NCBI GenBank assembly: GCA_945868875.1
Contig: CAMBMW010000005.1
Span: 1 to 37,250, forward strand
Length of the DNA: 37,250 nucleotides
Reading direction: 5' to 3'
Source: an uncultured Treponema sp.
GTDB taxonomy: Bacteria > Spirochaetota > Spirochaetia > Treponematales > Treponemataceae
The position numbers and the translations under genes were made by a program. The notes below the pieces were generated by a model. It did no database searches, was not told the DNA's origin, and was given only the letters and a program-made list of their open reading frames with translations. This document shows, piece after piece, positions 18,287 to 27,490 of this stretch (position 1 is the stretch's first letter; each line of letters starts with the position of its first letter).

Positions 18287-20920
18287 ATGGCAAACGAAAA
18301 AAAGAAAAAAACTAAATATCCAGAAGGCTATATCGGTCGTCCAAAGGCTATGAAAACAAAGAAAATTGAATTCCATAAGCCTAGTACAAAGTTTTATATT
18401 GAACTTGGAATATTCTTAGCGATTGCAGCTTTTTTGACTTACATTGTAATCAGATTAATCAATGTAGAAAAGCAAACAGAAACTGGTTTGGAATTTTATT
18501 CTTATGAAGAAGATAAAATGCCAGAATCTTTTGTATTGGAAAATAATAAAATTCGCTTTGAACTAAATCCAAGAACAACACAATTTACAGTGTTACAAAA
18601 AAATACTGGTCATCTTTGGAATTCAAATCCTGTTGATGCTGACAGTGATCCGATTGCTTTGGCAAAAGAAAAAAACAATATGAAAGCTCCTTTTATATTG
18701 AAGTATTCTACAATTAATGGTTCTGATGACTTTTATGATTTTTACTCGAATTCAGTTAAAAGAAATTTCTATTCTGTAGAAAAGAAAGGAAATGAAGTAA
18801 TTGTAAATTATACAATTGGTCAAATGGAACGCGAATACACTTTCCCATTGATGATGTATCAGGATGAACTTGAAGAATATCAGTCAAAATTTACAACTTC
18901 TCAGAACAGAACAATGCTTCGTTTATATAAGAAGTATGAATATGAAAGTATGAGAAATGAATCAGAAAAACAAGAATATCTTGAAAAATATCCTGAATTG
19001 GAATCAAAAACTCTTTATCTTCTTTTTGATAATGTAAAACCGTTCCAAAAAGAACAACTGGAAGAAATGTTTACAGGAATAGGTTATACATATGAAGATT
19101 ATTTAAAGAATAAAGAATTGTATAAAGAAACAAACGTAAAAGATGAACCAGGTTTCAATGTTACGGTAAAATATTCTATTGACGGAAATAATCTTTGCGT
19201 TTCAGTCCCATTCGATGAAATAGGATATAAATCAAAGTATCCAATCACACAGCTTTCTGTTTTACCATATTTTGGTGCTGCTGGTAAAGATGACGAAGGA
19301 TTTATATTTGTTCCTGAAGGAAGCGGAAGTTTAATGCAGTTCAATAACGGAAAAACAAAGCAGAATACATATTATGCTGATGTGTATGGTTGGGATTATG
19401 GAACTGATAGAAAGGCAAAAATAACTGAAACAAGAATTTCATTCCCTGTGTTCGGTATGTCTTATGGAGACAGCAGTTTCATTTCAATACCTGTTTCTGG
19501 TGCTGAATATGCTGGTTTTACAGCTGAAATTTCAGGAAAACTTGGAAGCTACAATTACGTTCGTGCAGATTATAAAATGCTGCACAGAGAACAGTTTGAT
19601 GTATCTGCAAGAAATATTAACTCACAATTCTCTTATGAAAATAATCTTCCAAAAGGTGAAGAAATCAAACAGATTTATACTTTTGTAGATGGTGGAAGTT
19701 ATGTTGATATGGCAAAAGCTTACAGAAGTTATCTTTTTGGAAAAGAAAAAACAGTAAATGTTACTGAAACACCAGTTGCTGTTGAAATTGTAGGTGCTGT
19801 AGATAAAATGCAGCAGGTTTTAGGTCTTCCAAAAAACAGACCATACAAACTTACATCATATAGTCAGACAGCTGATATTGTTAAACAGATTGATGAAATG
19901 GGCATTAAGAATGCGAATGTTAAACTTTCTGGTGGAATTAACGGTGGTATCAGACAAAAAATTCTTAAAAAATTCAAGTTTGTAAAAGAACTTGGAGGAA
20001 AATCTGAATTTACAAAAATGGTAAAGGATATTAAAGAAACTTCTGCAACTTTCTATATCGATGCTTCAGTTCAGACAGCTCATCGCTCAGGTATAACAGA
20101 CGGTTTTAATAAATATCGTGATGCAGCACGTTTTGTAAGTGATGACCTTTGTGAATTATATGAATATTCTCCAGTGTGGTACGGAAAACTAAAGAGTTCA
20201 AGTCCATATTATCTTTTACGCTCTAGTGTGATATCAAAAGCTTCAGACGTTCTTTTGAAAAATGCAAAAAAATATGGTGTAAATATTTCATATAAAGATA
20301 ATGGATATATTCTTTCAGGTGATTATAACCAGGATCGTGAATTAACAAGAGCTCAGGCAAGAATTAATCAAGTTGAAAAAATGCAAAATGTGAAGGATGC
20401 TGGACTTTCTCTGATGATTAATTCAGGAAACGATTATGCAGTGAAGAGTGCAGATTTTATCACAAATATGTCATTCCATGGAAATAAATATGCTATTCTT
20501 GATGAATCTGTTCCATTCTATCAGATTGTACTACATGGTTACAAAAATTATGCAGGAGTTCCATTAAATCTTAGTTATGAACAAGAACAGATAATCCTGG
20601 AGTCTGCTGAATGTGGTGCCGGATTGTTCTTTGTGTTTATGGGAGAAACTGAAAAAGCAATTCAGGAAACTGATTTTACAGAATATTATTCTGCTTGTTT
20701 TGACAATTGGAAAGACAATCTTTCAAAAGTTTATAAGGAATATGATAACAATATGGGAAAAGTTAAAAATAGTTTGATATCAAATCACGAATATTTGACT
20801 GATTCTGTAACTGTTACATCTTATGAAAATGGATACAAAGTATATGTAAACTTTGGTTATCTTGATTATGAAGATGAAAACGTTTCTGTTCCTGCAAGAC
20901 AATATAAGGTTGTTAAATAG
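18287..20920 (+). CDS. DUF5696-like large membrane-anchored protein, possibly glycoside-hydrolase-like
   Basis: N-terminal TM (FYIELGIFLAIAAFLTYIVIRLI) then about 820-residue extracytoplasmic region with LPYFGAAGKDDEGFIFVPEGSGSLMQFNNGK, YVDMAKAYRSYLFGKE, VPFYQIVLHGYKNYAGVPLNL. Family call from memory and context. Confidence 0.65.
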   Translation: MANEKKKKTKYPEGYIGRPKAMKTKKIEFHKPSTKFYIELGIFLAIAAFLTYIVIRLINVEKQTETGLEFYSYEEDKMPESFVLENNKIRFELNPRTTQFTVLQKNTGHLWNSNPVDADSDPIALAKEKNNMKAPFILKYSTINGSDDFYDFYSNSVKRNFYSVEKKGNEVIVNYTIGQMEREYTFPLMMYQDELEEYQSKFTTSQNRTMLRLYKKYEYESMRNESEKQEYLEKYPELESKTLYLLFDNVKPFQKEQLEEMFTGIGYTYEDYLKNKELYKETNVKDEPGFNVTVKYSIDGNNLCVSVPFDEIGYKSKYPITQLSVLPYFGAAGKDDEGFIFVPEGSGSLMQFNNGKTKQNTYYADVYGWDYGTDRKAKITETRISFPVFGMSYGDSSFISIPVSGAEYAGFTAEISGKLGSYNYVRADYKMLHREQFDVSARNINSQFSYENNLPKGEEIKQIYTFVDGGSYVDMAKAYRSYLFGKEKTVNVTETPVAVEIVGAVDKMQQVLGLPKNRPYKLTSYSQTADIVKQIDEMGIKNANVKLSGGINGGIRQKILKKFKFVKELGGKSEFTKMVKDIKETSATFYIDASVQTAHRSGITDGFNKYRDAARFVSDDLCELYEYSPVWYGKLKSSSPYYLLRSSVISKASDVLLKNAKKYGVNISYKDNGYILSGDYNQDRELTRAQARINQVEKMQNVKDAGLSLMINSGNDYAVKSADFITNMSFHGNKYAILDESVPFYQIVLHGYKNYAGVPLNLSYEQEQIILESAECGAGLFFVFMGETEKAIQETDFTEYYSACFDNWKDNLSKVYKEYDNNMGKVKNSLISNHEYLTDSVTVTSYENGYKVYVNFGYLDYEDENVSVPARQYKVVK

Positions 20921-20934
20921 GAGGTTTGCATAAA

Positions 20935-21888
20935 ATGGCTGAAACAACTAAATTAAAAGGAAAATCCCTTTTGAAGAAAAAATCAAAAATCGGCTTGACA
21001 AGTAGACGCGCCGTTTATGGATATATTTTTATTCTACCATTTATTCTTGGATTCATCTTTTTTATGATTAAACCTCTTGCTCAGTCTTTTAGAATGAGTT
21101 TGTGTGAAGTAATCATTTCAAATGAAGGATTCAAGTTAGTTCCAAATCAATTAGGGAATTTTAAGCGGGCATTTTTAGTTGACCCTGAGTTTAACAGAAT
21201 GCTTACAGAAGCCGTTGAAACAATGTTGTATCGTTCTTTGGCAACGATAGTATTCAGTTTCTTTGTAGCTTTGCTTTTGAATCAAAAGTTTAAGGGAAGA
21301 ACACTTGCACGTTCAATCTTCTTCCTGGCTGTAATTTTATCATCTGGTGTACTTGTGGGACTTGAATATAGTAATGCCTTAATGTCACAGTTAAAAGAAA
21401 CTATTGAAGAAGCAGGAAACTCGAATTCCATTACACAAGTTCTGGAAACTATTCTTGTTTCAAATACTGGTGGTGTAAATGCAACAAGTGAAAAGATGTT
21501 TAAGGTTCTTTTTGAAATCATTGACTCAATTTATGATGTTGCAATGGCTTCAGGTATTCAGATTATCATCTTCCTTTCTGGATTGCAAAATATTTCACCA
21601 AGTATGTATGAAGCTGCCCAAATGGAAGGTTGTACTTCATGGGAAAGTTTATGGAAAATTACAGTTCCAATGGTTAGTCCTTTGATGCTCGTTTGTTGGG
21701 TTTATACAATTATTGACTTCTTTATGAAGACAGATAATGAAATAATGAAAAAAATCCAGGAACAAATGTCTATCCAGTTGAATTATGGATTTAGTTCTGC
21801 AATGGCTTGGATTTACTTCTTAGTTTGTATGCTTTTGATAGGCTTAAGTTCATTAATTATTTCGAAGGTGGTATACAATTATGACTAA
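20935..21888 (+). CDS. ABC transporter permease (third of the locus)
   Basis: EAA-loop YEAAQMEGCTSWESLWKITVPMVSPLML; ATG at 20935 with SD AGGAGG (track start is an upstream TTG at 20926). Confidence 0.88.
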   Translation: MAETTKLKGKSLLKKKSKIGLTSRRAVYGYIFILPFILGFIFFMIKPLAQSFRMSLCEVIISNEGFKLVPNQLGNFKRAFLVDPEFNRMLTEAVETMLYRSLATIVFSFFVALLLNQKFKGRTLARSIFFLAVILSSGVLVGLEYSNALMSQLKETIEEAGNSNSITQVLETILVSNTGGVNATSEKMFKVLFEIIDSIYDVAMASGIQIIIFLSGLQNISPSMYEAAQMEGCTSWESLWKITVPMVSPLMLVCWVYTIIDFFMKTDNEIMKKIQEQMSIQLNYGFSSAMAWIYFLVCMLLIGLSSLIISKVVYNYD

Positions 21889-22876
21889 AAAAACTAAAAG
21901 CACTAGTCCTTCAGTGGATACAAGAAGTTTCTGGGAAAGAAACGAAGCTTCAAATGGGATTCTTTTAAATGAAACAATAAAAAAATATGTATTGTCAATT
22001 TTCAGAGCAATTTTGCTTTTTGGAATGTGTTTTATGATTATTCAGCCATTATTAAACAAACTTGCAGTTAGTTTTATGTCTGAACAGGATTTGTATGATA
22101 CGACAATTACATTAATTCCAAAACATTTTTCTTTAAGTAACTGGAAGATTGCAATAAATCTTTTGAACTATAAATCAACTTTGTTTAACACAATTTGGAT
22201 ATCTATCCTTGTTTCAGTTATTGAGGTATTTGTTTGTTGTCTTGTGGGATACGGATTTTCAAGATTTCAGTTTCCATTAAAAAGATTCTGGTTTTTCTGT
22301 GTTTTGCTTGTTATTGTAATTCCACCACAGACAATTTCTACATCTTTGTTCCTTCATTTCCGATATTTCAATTTCTTTGGTAAAACAATTAACCTGCGAG
22401 GCTCAATTATTCCTTATGTTATGCTTTGTCTGGGTTGTATGGGACTTAAAAACGGACTTTACATATTTATGATAAGGCAGTTTTTCTTAGGTTTCCCATT
22501 TGAACTTGAAGAAGCAGCTTATGTTGATGGTTGTGGTCCATTTAAAACATTCTTTAGAATTATGGTTCCAGGTGCAAAACCAATTATTACATCTTGTTTC
22601 CTGTTTTCTTTTGTATGGCAGTGGACTGATAGTTTCTATTCAAATATGTTCTTAGGAAGACTTCAGGTTCTTTCTATTAATATATCAAGTTTGGTAGAAC
22701 GATTTGGTATGTATCTTGCAAAATTGAATGGTGGTACTGCAATTGCACCTCAAGGCTATTCAAATGCAATTTTGTCTACTGGTGTTTTACTTGTAGTTCT
22801 TCCTTTGATTATTCTTTACGTTTTCTGCCAGAGACTGTTTGTTGAAAGTCTTGCAAGTACAGGTGTAAAAATGTAA
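21881..22876 (+). CDS. Carbohydrate ABC transporter permease (fourth of the locus)
   Basis: EAA-loop LEEAAYVDGCGPFKTFFRIMVPGAKPIITS; 8-nt overlap with preceding permease. Confidence 0.9.
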   Translation: MTKKTKSTSPSVDTRSFWERNEASNGILLNETIKKYVLSIFRAILLFGMCFMIIQPLLNKLAVSFMSEQDLYDTTITLIPKHFSLSNWKIAINLLNYKSTLFNTIWISILVSVIEVFVCCLVGYGFSRFQFPLKRFWFFCVLLVIVIPPQTISTSLFLHFRYFNFFGKTINLRGSIIPYVMLCLGCMGLKNGLYIFMIRQFFLGFPFELEEAAYVDGCGPFKTFFRIMVPGAKPIITSCFLFSFVWQWTDSFYSNMFLGRLQVLSINISSLVERFGMYLAKLNGGTAIAPQGYSNAILSTGVLLVVLPLIILYVFCQRLFVESLASTGVKM

Positions 22877-22884
22877 AAAAAAAG

Positions 22885-22912
22885 TTGCATTATTAATATC
22901 TTGTGATATAAT
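22885..22912 (+). promoter_or_regulatory. Internal promoter before the second solute-binding protein gene
   Basis: TTGCAT (22885-22890), 16-bp spacer, extended -10 TGATATAAT (22904-22912). Confidence 0.6.
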
Positions 22913-22962
22913 AATTTTATAAAAAAATTGCTAAGAGCAAAAAAAATTAAGGAGTTAATTTT

Positions 22963-24351
22963 ATGAAAAAAATTATTGCTGGTGTTTTGGTTGCATTAAC
23001 TGCTACTGCACTTGTTTCTGCAAAACCAAAAGCTAAAAAAAAATCTACTAAAGTTACAAAAACTGAATATCAGGGTGTAAAAGCTCAAAAAGATCCTGCT
23101 ACAGGAAAAATCTACGATTTTGGTGGATTGGAAGTAACAGTTTATGACTGGTGGTCAAATCCAGATGCTCCAGCTGTTTCAAAACAGCAGGAAGATGAAA
23201 AAGCATTCCGTCAGTGGATGATGGATACTTATAACTTCAAAGTTGTACAGACAAACTTGGCAGGTTGGGGTGAACATCCAACTGAAGTAGCTAACTACTG
23301 TATCACTGGTGGTGATGATGCACGTGTATTCATTGTTGATGGACGTTCTGCAATGTCTGGTCTTAAAGCTAATTTCTGGGCTGATTTGTCAAAAGTTCCA
23401 AATGTTGATTGGTCAAATAAAAAATGGAATAGAGCTGTTCTTGATGTTCTTAAGAGTGGAGATTCTTTCTATACATTCGCTTATGGAAAACCAGAACCAC
23501 GTCATTGTATATTCTGGAACAAAAGAGTTTTGCAGGAAAATGGATATGATCCAGATGTAATCTATGACCTTCAGAAAAAAGGTGAATGGACTTGGGCAAA
23601 ATTTGAAGAAATGTGTGCTAATTTGACAAAAGATACAGATAACGATGGTGTTATTGATCAGTATGCTATGGCTTCATTCAATACAGAATTTACTTGGGCT
23701 GCTTTACAAGCAAATGGTGGTTCAATTGTTGATCAGGATTCAAATGGAAAATACTATTTGAACCTTGAATCAGACAATTCTATGGAAGCTTTGAACTGGA
23801 CTAAAAAAATGTTTGTAAACTATCAGATGCCACAGGCTGAAGGTGCTGCTTGGGACTACTTCAAAACAGCATTTACAAATGGTGAAGTAGCATTCTATGT
23901 AAACCATGAATATGATGCACAGCCAAACGGTCTTCTTGCTACAATGAAAGATGACTGGGGTATGGCTTGTTTCCCACTTGGACCAAATGGTGATGGAAAA
24001 CTCTTTACTTTGAACAGTGATAACATGTTTGTAATTCCTAACTGTTATGCACAGGACAAAGTAAACAAGATTATGAAAATCATCGACTTCTGGACAACAA
24101 CAACTCCAGGATATGAAGATGAAGAAGCTTGGAAAGAAGGATACTATGCTGGATTCCGTGATACACGTGCTGTTGATGAAACAATGCAGTATATGATGGA
24201 TAATTCAGTTCCTTGGAAAGCATGGTTGATTCCTGGATTGAACTATCAGCCAGTTTCATGGGACATTTGTGCTGGTAATGATCCTGCTGAAGTAATCGAA
24301 GCTCGTAAACCTGAATTACAGGCTACACTTGATGAAATGAACAAAAAATAA
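22963..24351 (+). CDS. Extracellular solute-binding protein (family 1-like, sugar type)
   Basis: Signal peptide MKKIIAGVLVALTATALVSA; SBP pattern (GKPEPRHCIFWNKRVLQENGYDPDVIYDLQKKGEWTWAKFEEMCANLTKDTDNDGVIDQYAMA). Confidence 0.9.
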   Translation: MKKIIAGVLVALTATALVSAKPKAKKKSTKVTKTEYQGVKAQKDPATGKIYDFGGLEVTVYDWWSNPDAPAVSKQQEDEKAFRQWMMDTYNFKVVQTNLAGWGEHPTEVANYCITGGDDARVFIVDGRSAMSGLKANFWADLSKVPNVDWSNKKWNRAVLDVLKSGDSFYTFAYGKPEPRHCIFWNKRVLQENGYDPDVIYDLQKKGEWTWAKFEEMCANLTKDTDNDGVIDQYAMASFNTEFTWAALQANGGSIVDQDSNGKYYLNLESDNSMEALNWTKKMFVNYQMPQAEGAAWDYFKTAFTNGEVAFYVNHEYDAQPNGLLATMKDDWGMACFPLGPNGDGKLFTLNSDNMFVIPNCYAQDKVNKIMKIIDFWTTTTPGYEDEEAWKEGYYAGFRDTRAVDETMQYMMDNSVPWKAWLIPGLNYQPVSWDICAGNDPAEVIEARKPELQATLDEMNKK

Positions 24352-24373
24352 GTTCTAACATAAAGTGAATTAT

Positions 24374-24410
24374 AAATCCCTATTTCTGTAATGGAAGTAG
24401 GGATTTTTTA
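24374..24410 (+). terminator. Intrinsic terminator after the transport locus
   Basis: AAATCCCTATTTC ... GGAAGTAGGGATTTTTTA. Confidence 0.85.
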
Positions 24411-24436
24411 TTTTAACCAATTTGTAGATTATATAA

Positions 24437-24465
24437 TTGAACAGTATATTTATTTTCTATATAAT
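24437..24465 (+). promoter_or_regulatory. Sigma70-type promoter for argH
   Basis: TTGAAC (24437-24442), 17-bp spacer, TATAAT (24460-24465); ATG at 24474. Confidence 0.75.
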
Positions 24466-24473
24466 TACTAATT

Positions 24474-25967
24474 ATGGAACACGGAACAATTACTACTGAT
24501 AATCATGCAGCTTTATGGCATGGTCGTTTTTTGGAAGGACCTGATGCAGCAGCTGTGAGTTTTGAAACTTCTATTAAAGATGATTTACGAATGGCAATGG
24601 TTGATATAGAAGGAAGTATTAATCATGTAAAAATGCTGTGTAAACAGAATTTAATTTCAAAAGAAGAAGAATGTAAAATCATAGAAGGTTTGGAATCTAT
24701 AAAACAAGATTTATTGAATGGCAAAACTTCAGATGGTAAAGAATTTAAAATTGATTTATCTGCTGAAGATATTCATTCATTTATAGAAGCTACTTTGACA
24801 GACAGAGTAGGTGAACCTGGTAAAAAGGTACATACAGGTCGTAGTAGAAATGATCAGATTGCTTTAGATGAAAAACTTTATTTGCGGCATCAGGTTTCTG
24901 TATTAAAAAAAGAATTAAATAATGCAGTTTCTGTTCTCATTGAAATTGCTAAAAATCAAAAGAATACTTTAATTCCAGGTTTTACACATATGCAGCATGC
25001 TCAGCCTGTAACGTTAGCGCATCATTTGTGTGCATGGGCATGGATGTTTTACAGAGATTATAAACGTATTTGTGACTCTGAAAGTAGAATTGATTTTTCT
25101 CCGATTGGTGCATGTGCTTTAGCTGGGAGCGGTTTACCTTTGGATAGAGAATATGAAGCTGAAATAAATGGATTTTCAAATGTTACTTTAAATTCGCTTG
25201 ATACTGTTTCAGATAGAGATTATTATTTGGAAGTTATTTCAGATTTATCAATCATTCAGATGCACCTTTCTAGAATGTGTGAAGAAATAGTCTATTGGGC
25301 AACAACAGAATTTGGCTTTATTGATTTGAGTGAAAAGTGGTCAACTGGAAGTTCTATCATGCCACAAAAAAAGAATCCTGATTTTGCTGAGTTAATTCGC
25401 GGAAAAACAGGTAGAGTTTATGGAGATATGATAGCACTCTTTACGATGATGAAAGGTTTGCCTTTGTCTTATGACCGTGATATGCAGGAAGATAAATCAA
25501 GTTTTTTCGAAGCATACGATACTGTAGTTTCAAGTCTGAGAATATTTTCTGAAATGGTAAGAACTGCAAAATGGAATGAAAAAAACATGGCTGAGGGTTG
25601 TCAGGGTGGTTTTTTAAATGCTACAGATGTTGCAGACTATCTTGTAAGAAAAGGAATGCCTTTTAGAACAGCACATGGCGTTTCTGCAAAACTTGTGAGA
25701 AGTGCAATTGAAAAAAACTGCAAGTTAGAAGAACTTGATTTTTCTGAATATAGGAAAGCTTCACCGCTTTTTGAAGATGATATTTTTGATTTGATTACTT
25801 CAAAAAAATGTGTTGAAATCAGGAATATTACTGGTGGTCCTGCAAGTGAACAGGTGCAAAAACAAATAGATGTATTGGAAAAATTTGTTCAGGATAATAT
25901 CAAAAACCAGACTATTGATTCTGATAAAGAAGAATGGGATTTAGTTTTTGAGAATTTATATAAATAA
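24474..25967 (+). CDS. argH: Argininosuccinate lyase
   Basis: LWHGRFLEGPDAAAVSFETS, VHTGRSRNDQIALDEKLYLR, GFTHMQHAQPVTLAHHL, signature GSSIMPQKKNPDFAELIRGKTGRVYGD. Confidence 0.95.
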   Translation: MEHGTITTDNHAALWHGRFLEGPDAAAVSFETSIKDDLRMAMVDIEGSINHVKMLCKQNLISKEEECKIIEGLESIKQDLLNGKTSDGKEFKIDLSAEDIHSFIEATLTDRVGEPGKKVHTGRSRNDQIALDEKLYLRHQVSVLKKELNNAVSVLIEIAKNQKNTLIPGFTHMQHAQPVTLAHHLCAWAWMFYRDYKRICDSESRIDFSPIGACALAGSGLPLDREYEAEINGFSNVTLNSLDTVSDRDYYLEVISDLSIIQMHLSRMCEEIVYWATTEFGFIDLSEKWSTGSSIMPQKKNPDFAELIRGKTGRVYGDMIALFTMMKGLPLSYDRDMQEDKSSFFEAYDTVVSSLRIFSEMVRTAKWNEKNMAEGCQGGFLNATDVADYLVRKGMPFRTAHGVSAKLVRSAIEKNCKLEELDFSEYRKASPLFEDDIFDLITSKKCVEIRNITGGPASEQVQKQIDVLEKFVQDNIKNQTIDSDKEEWDLVFENLYK

Positions 25968-25981
25968 ATAGTGAGGTTTGT

Positions 25982-26788
25982 ATGAAAAAGATTTTTGGAA
26001 TTGGTTTGTTACTTACTTGTTTGTTTTCTGTTGTAAGTTGCAAAAAAAACAAAAATGTTGAAACAAAAAATGCAGTTGAAGCATTAAAAGAAAGAGGAAC
26101 TTTTGTTCTTGGTTTGGATGATTCTTTTCCTCCGCTTGGCTATCGTGATAAAAACAATGAAATTATAGGTTACGATATTGATCTTGCAAAAGAAGTTGCA
26201 AAAAGACTAGGTGTAAATTTTAAAGCACAGCCAATTGACTGGGATGCAAAAGAAATGGAATTGGAAACTGGAAAAATTGACTGTATTTGGAATGGATTTA
26301 CTATTACAGAAGAAAGAAAAAATGCACTTTCTTTTACAAAAGCTTATTTAAACAATGAACAGGTTCTTGTTGTGAGGGCTGACAGTGGAATTAAAACTCT
26401 TGCTGACATGAAAGGAAAAACTGTTGGAATTCAAAGCGGTTCAAGTGCACAAAAAGCTGTAGAAGATAATCCAACTTTTGCAAGTTCTGTTGGTAATACA
26501 ATAATGTTCAAAGATAATATTACAGCTTTGAATGACCTTGATATTGGTGGTGTTGATGGTGTTGTAATGGACAGTGTTGTTGCTAATTATTCTATTGCAC
26601 AGACAAAAAAGCCTTTTGTTGTAATTGAAGAACCACTTGCAAATGAAGGTTATGGAATTGGATTTAGAAAAACTGAGCCTGAATTACGTGATGAAGTTTG
26701 GAATATTCTTCTTGAAATGCAGAAAGATGGAACTGTTGAAGCTATCGGTAAGAAATGGTTTGGTAAAGATATTTCTGTAATTAAATAA
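25982..26788 (+). CDS. Amino acid ABC transporter substrate-binding lipoprotein (SBP_bac_3)
   Basis: Lipobox-like LFSVVSCKK; FVLGLDDSFPPLGYRDKNNEIIGYDIDLAKEVAKRLG. Confidence 0.92.
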   Translation: MKKIFGIGLLLTCLFSVVSCKKNKNVETKNAVEALKERGTFVLGLDDSFPPLGYRDKNNEIIGYDIDLAKEVAKRLGVNFKAQPIDWDAKEMELETGKIDCIWNGFTITEERKNALSFTKAYLNNEQVLVVRADSGIKTLADMKGKTVGIQSGSSAQKAVEDNPTFASSVGNTIMFKDNITALNDLDIGGVDGVVMDSVVANYSIAQTKKPFVVIEEPLANEGYGIGFRKTEPELRDEVWNILLEMQKDGTVEAIGKKWFGKDISVIK

Positions 26789-26799
26789 AAGAAAACGCT

Positions 26800-27477
26800 A
26801 TGGACGATAAATACATCAAAATGCTTAAGGCGATGTTATCAGGTTCGGTCACATCGATACAGGTTTTTATTCTTACTCTGATTTTTGCAATTCCTTTGGC
26901 ACTACCAGTTGCAATGGGAAGAATGTCTAAAAATAAATTACTTTCTGGTTGTACAAATGTTTTTCTTTTGATTATAAGAGGAACTCCTTTGATGCTTCAG
27001 CTTCTGGTAGTTTATTTTGGTCCTGGACTTTTTATAAGATGGCTTGTACTTAAAGGTTTTGATGTATCATTTAAGTGGAATAGATTTGTTGCTGCTATTG
27101 TTGCGCTGGCAATAAATTATTCTGCTTATTTTGCAGAAATTTACAGAGGCGGTATTGAATCAATTCCAAAAGGTCAATATGAAGCTTCTAAAGTTTTAGG
27201 TTATAATTCTGTACAGACTTTCTTTAGAATTATTTTACCACAGGTGATTAAAAGAATTGTTCCAGCAATGGGAAATGAAGTTATTACGCTTGTAAAAGAT
27301 ACTGCCCTTGTTTCTGTGATTGGTGTTTCTGAACTTTTGATGGTTGCAAAAGAAAGACAAGGTGCTTTATTCTCTTTTGTTCCGCTTTTTATTGCTGGAG
27401 TTTTCTATTTTATTATGAACTGGATTGTTTCAGTTTGTTTTCAGAAATTGGAAAAGAAGCTTAGTTATTATAATTAG
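26800..27477 (+). CDS. Amino acid ABC transporter permease (HisM-type)
   Basis: RGTPLMLQLLVVYFG; AYFAEIYRGGIESIPKGQYEASKVLGYNSVQTFFRIILPQ. Confidence 0.93.
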   Translation: MDDKYIKMLKAMLSGSVTSIQVFILTLIFAIPLALPVAMGRMSKNKLLSGCTNVFLLIIRGTPLMLQLLVVYFGPGLFIRWLVLKGFDVSFKWNRFVAAIVALAINYSAYFAEIYRGGIESIPKGQYEASKVLGYNSVQTFFRIILPQVIKRIVPAMGNEVITLVKDTALVSVIGVSELLMVAKERQGALFSFVPLFIAGVFYFIMNWIVSVCFQKLEKKLSYYN

Positions 27478-27490
27478 GAGTTTTTGAAAG

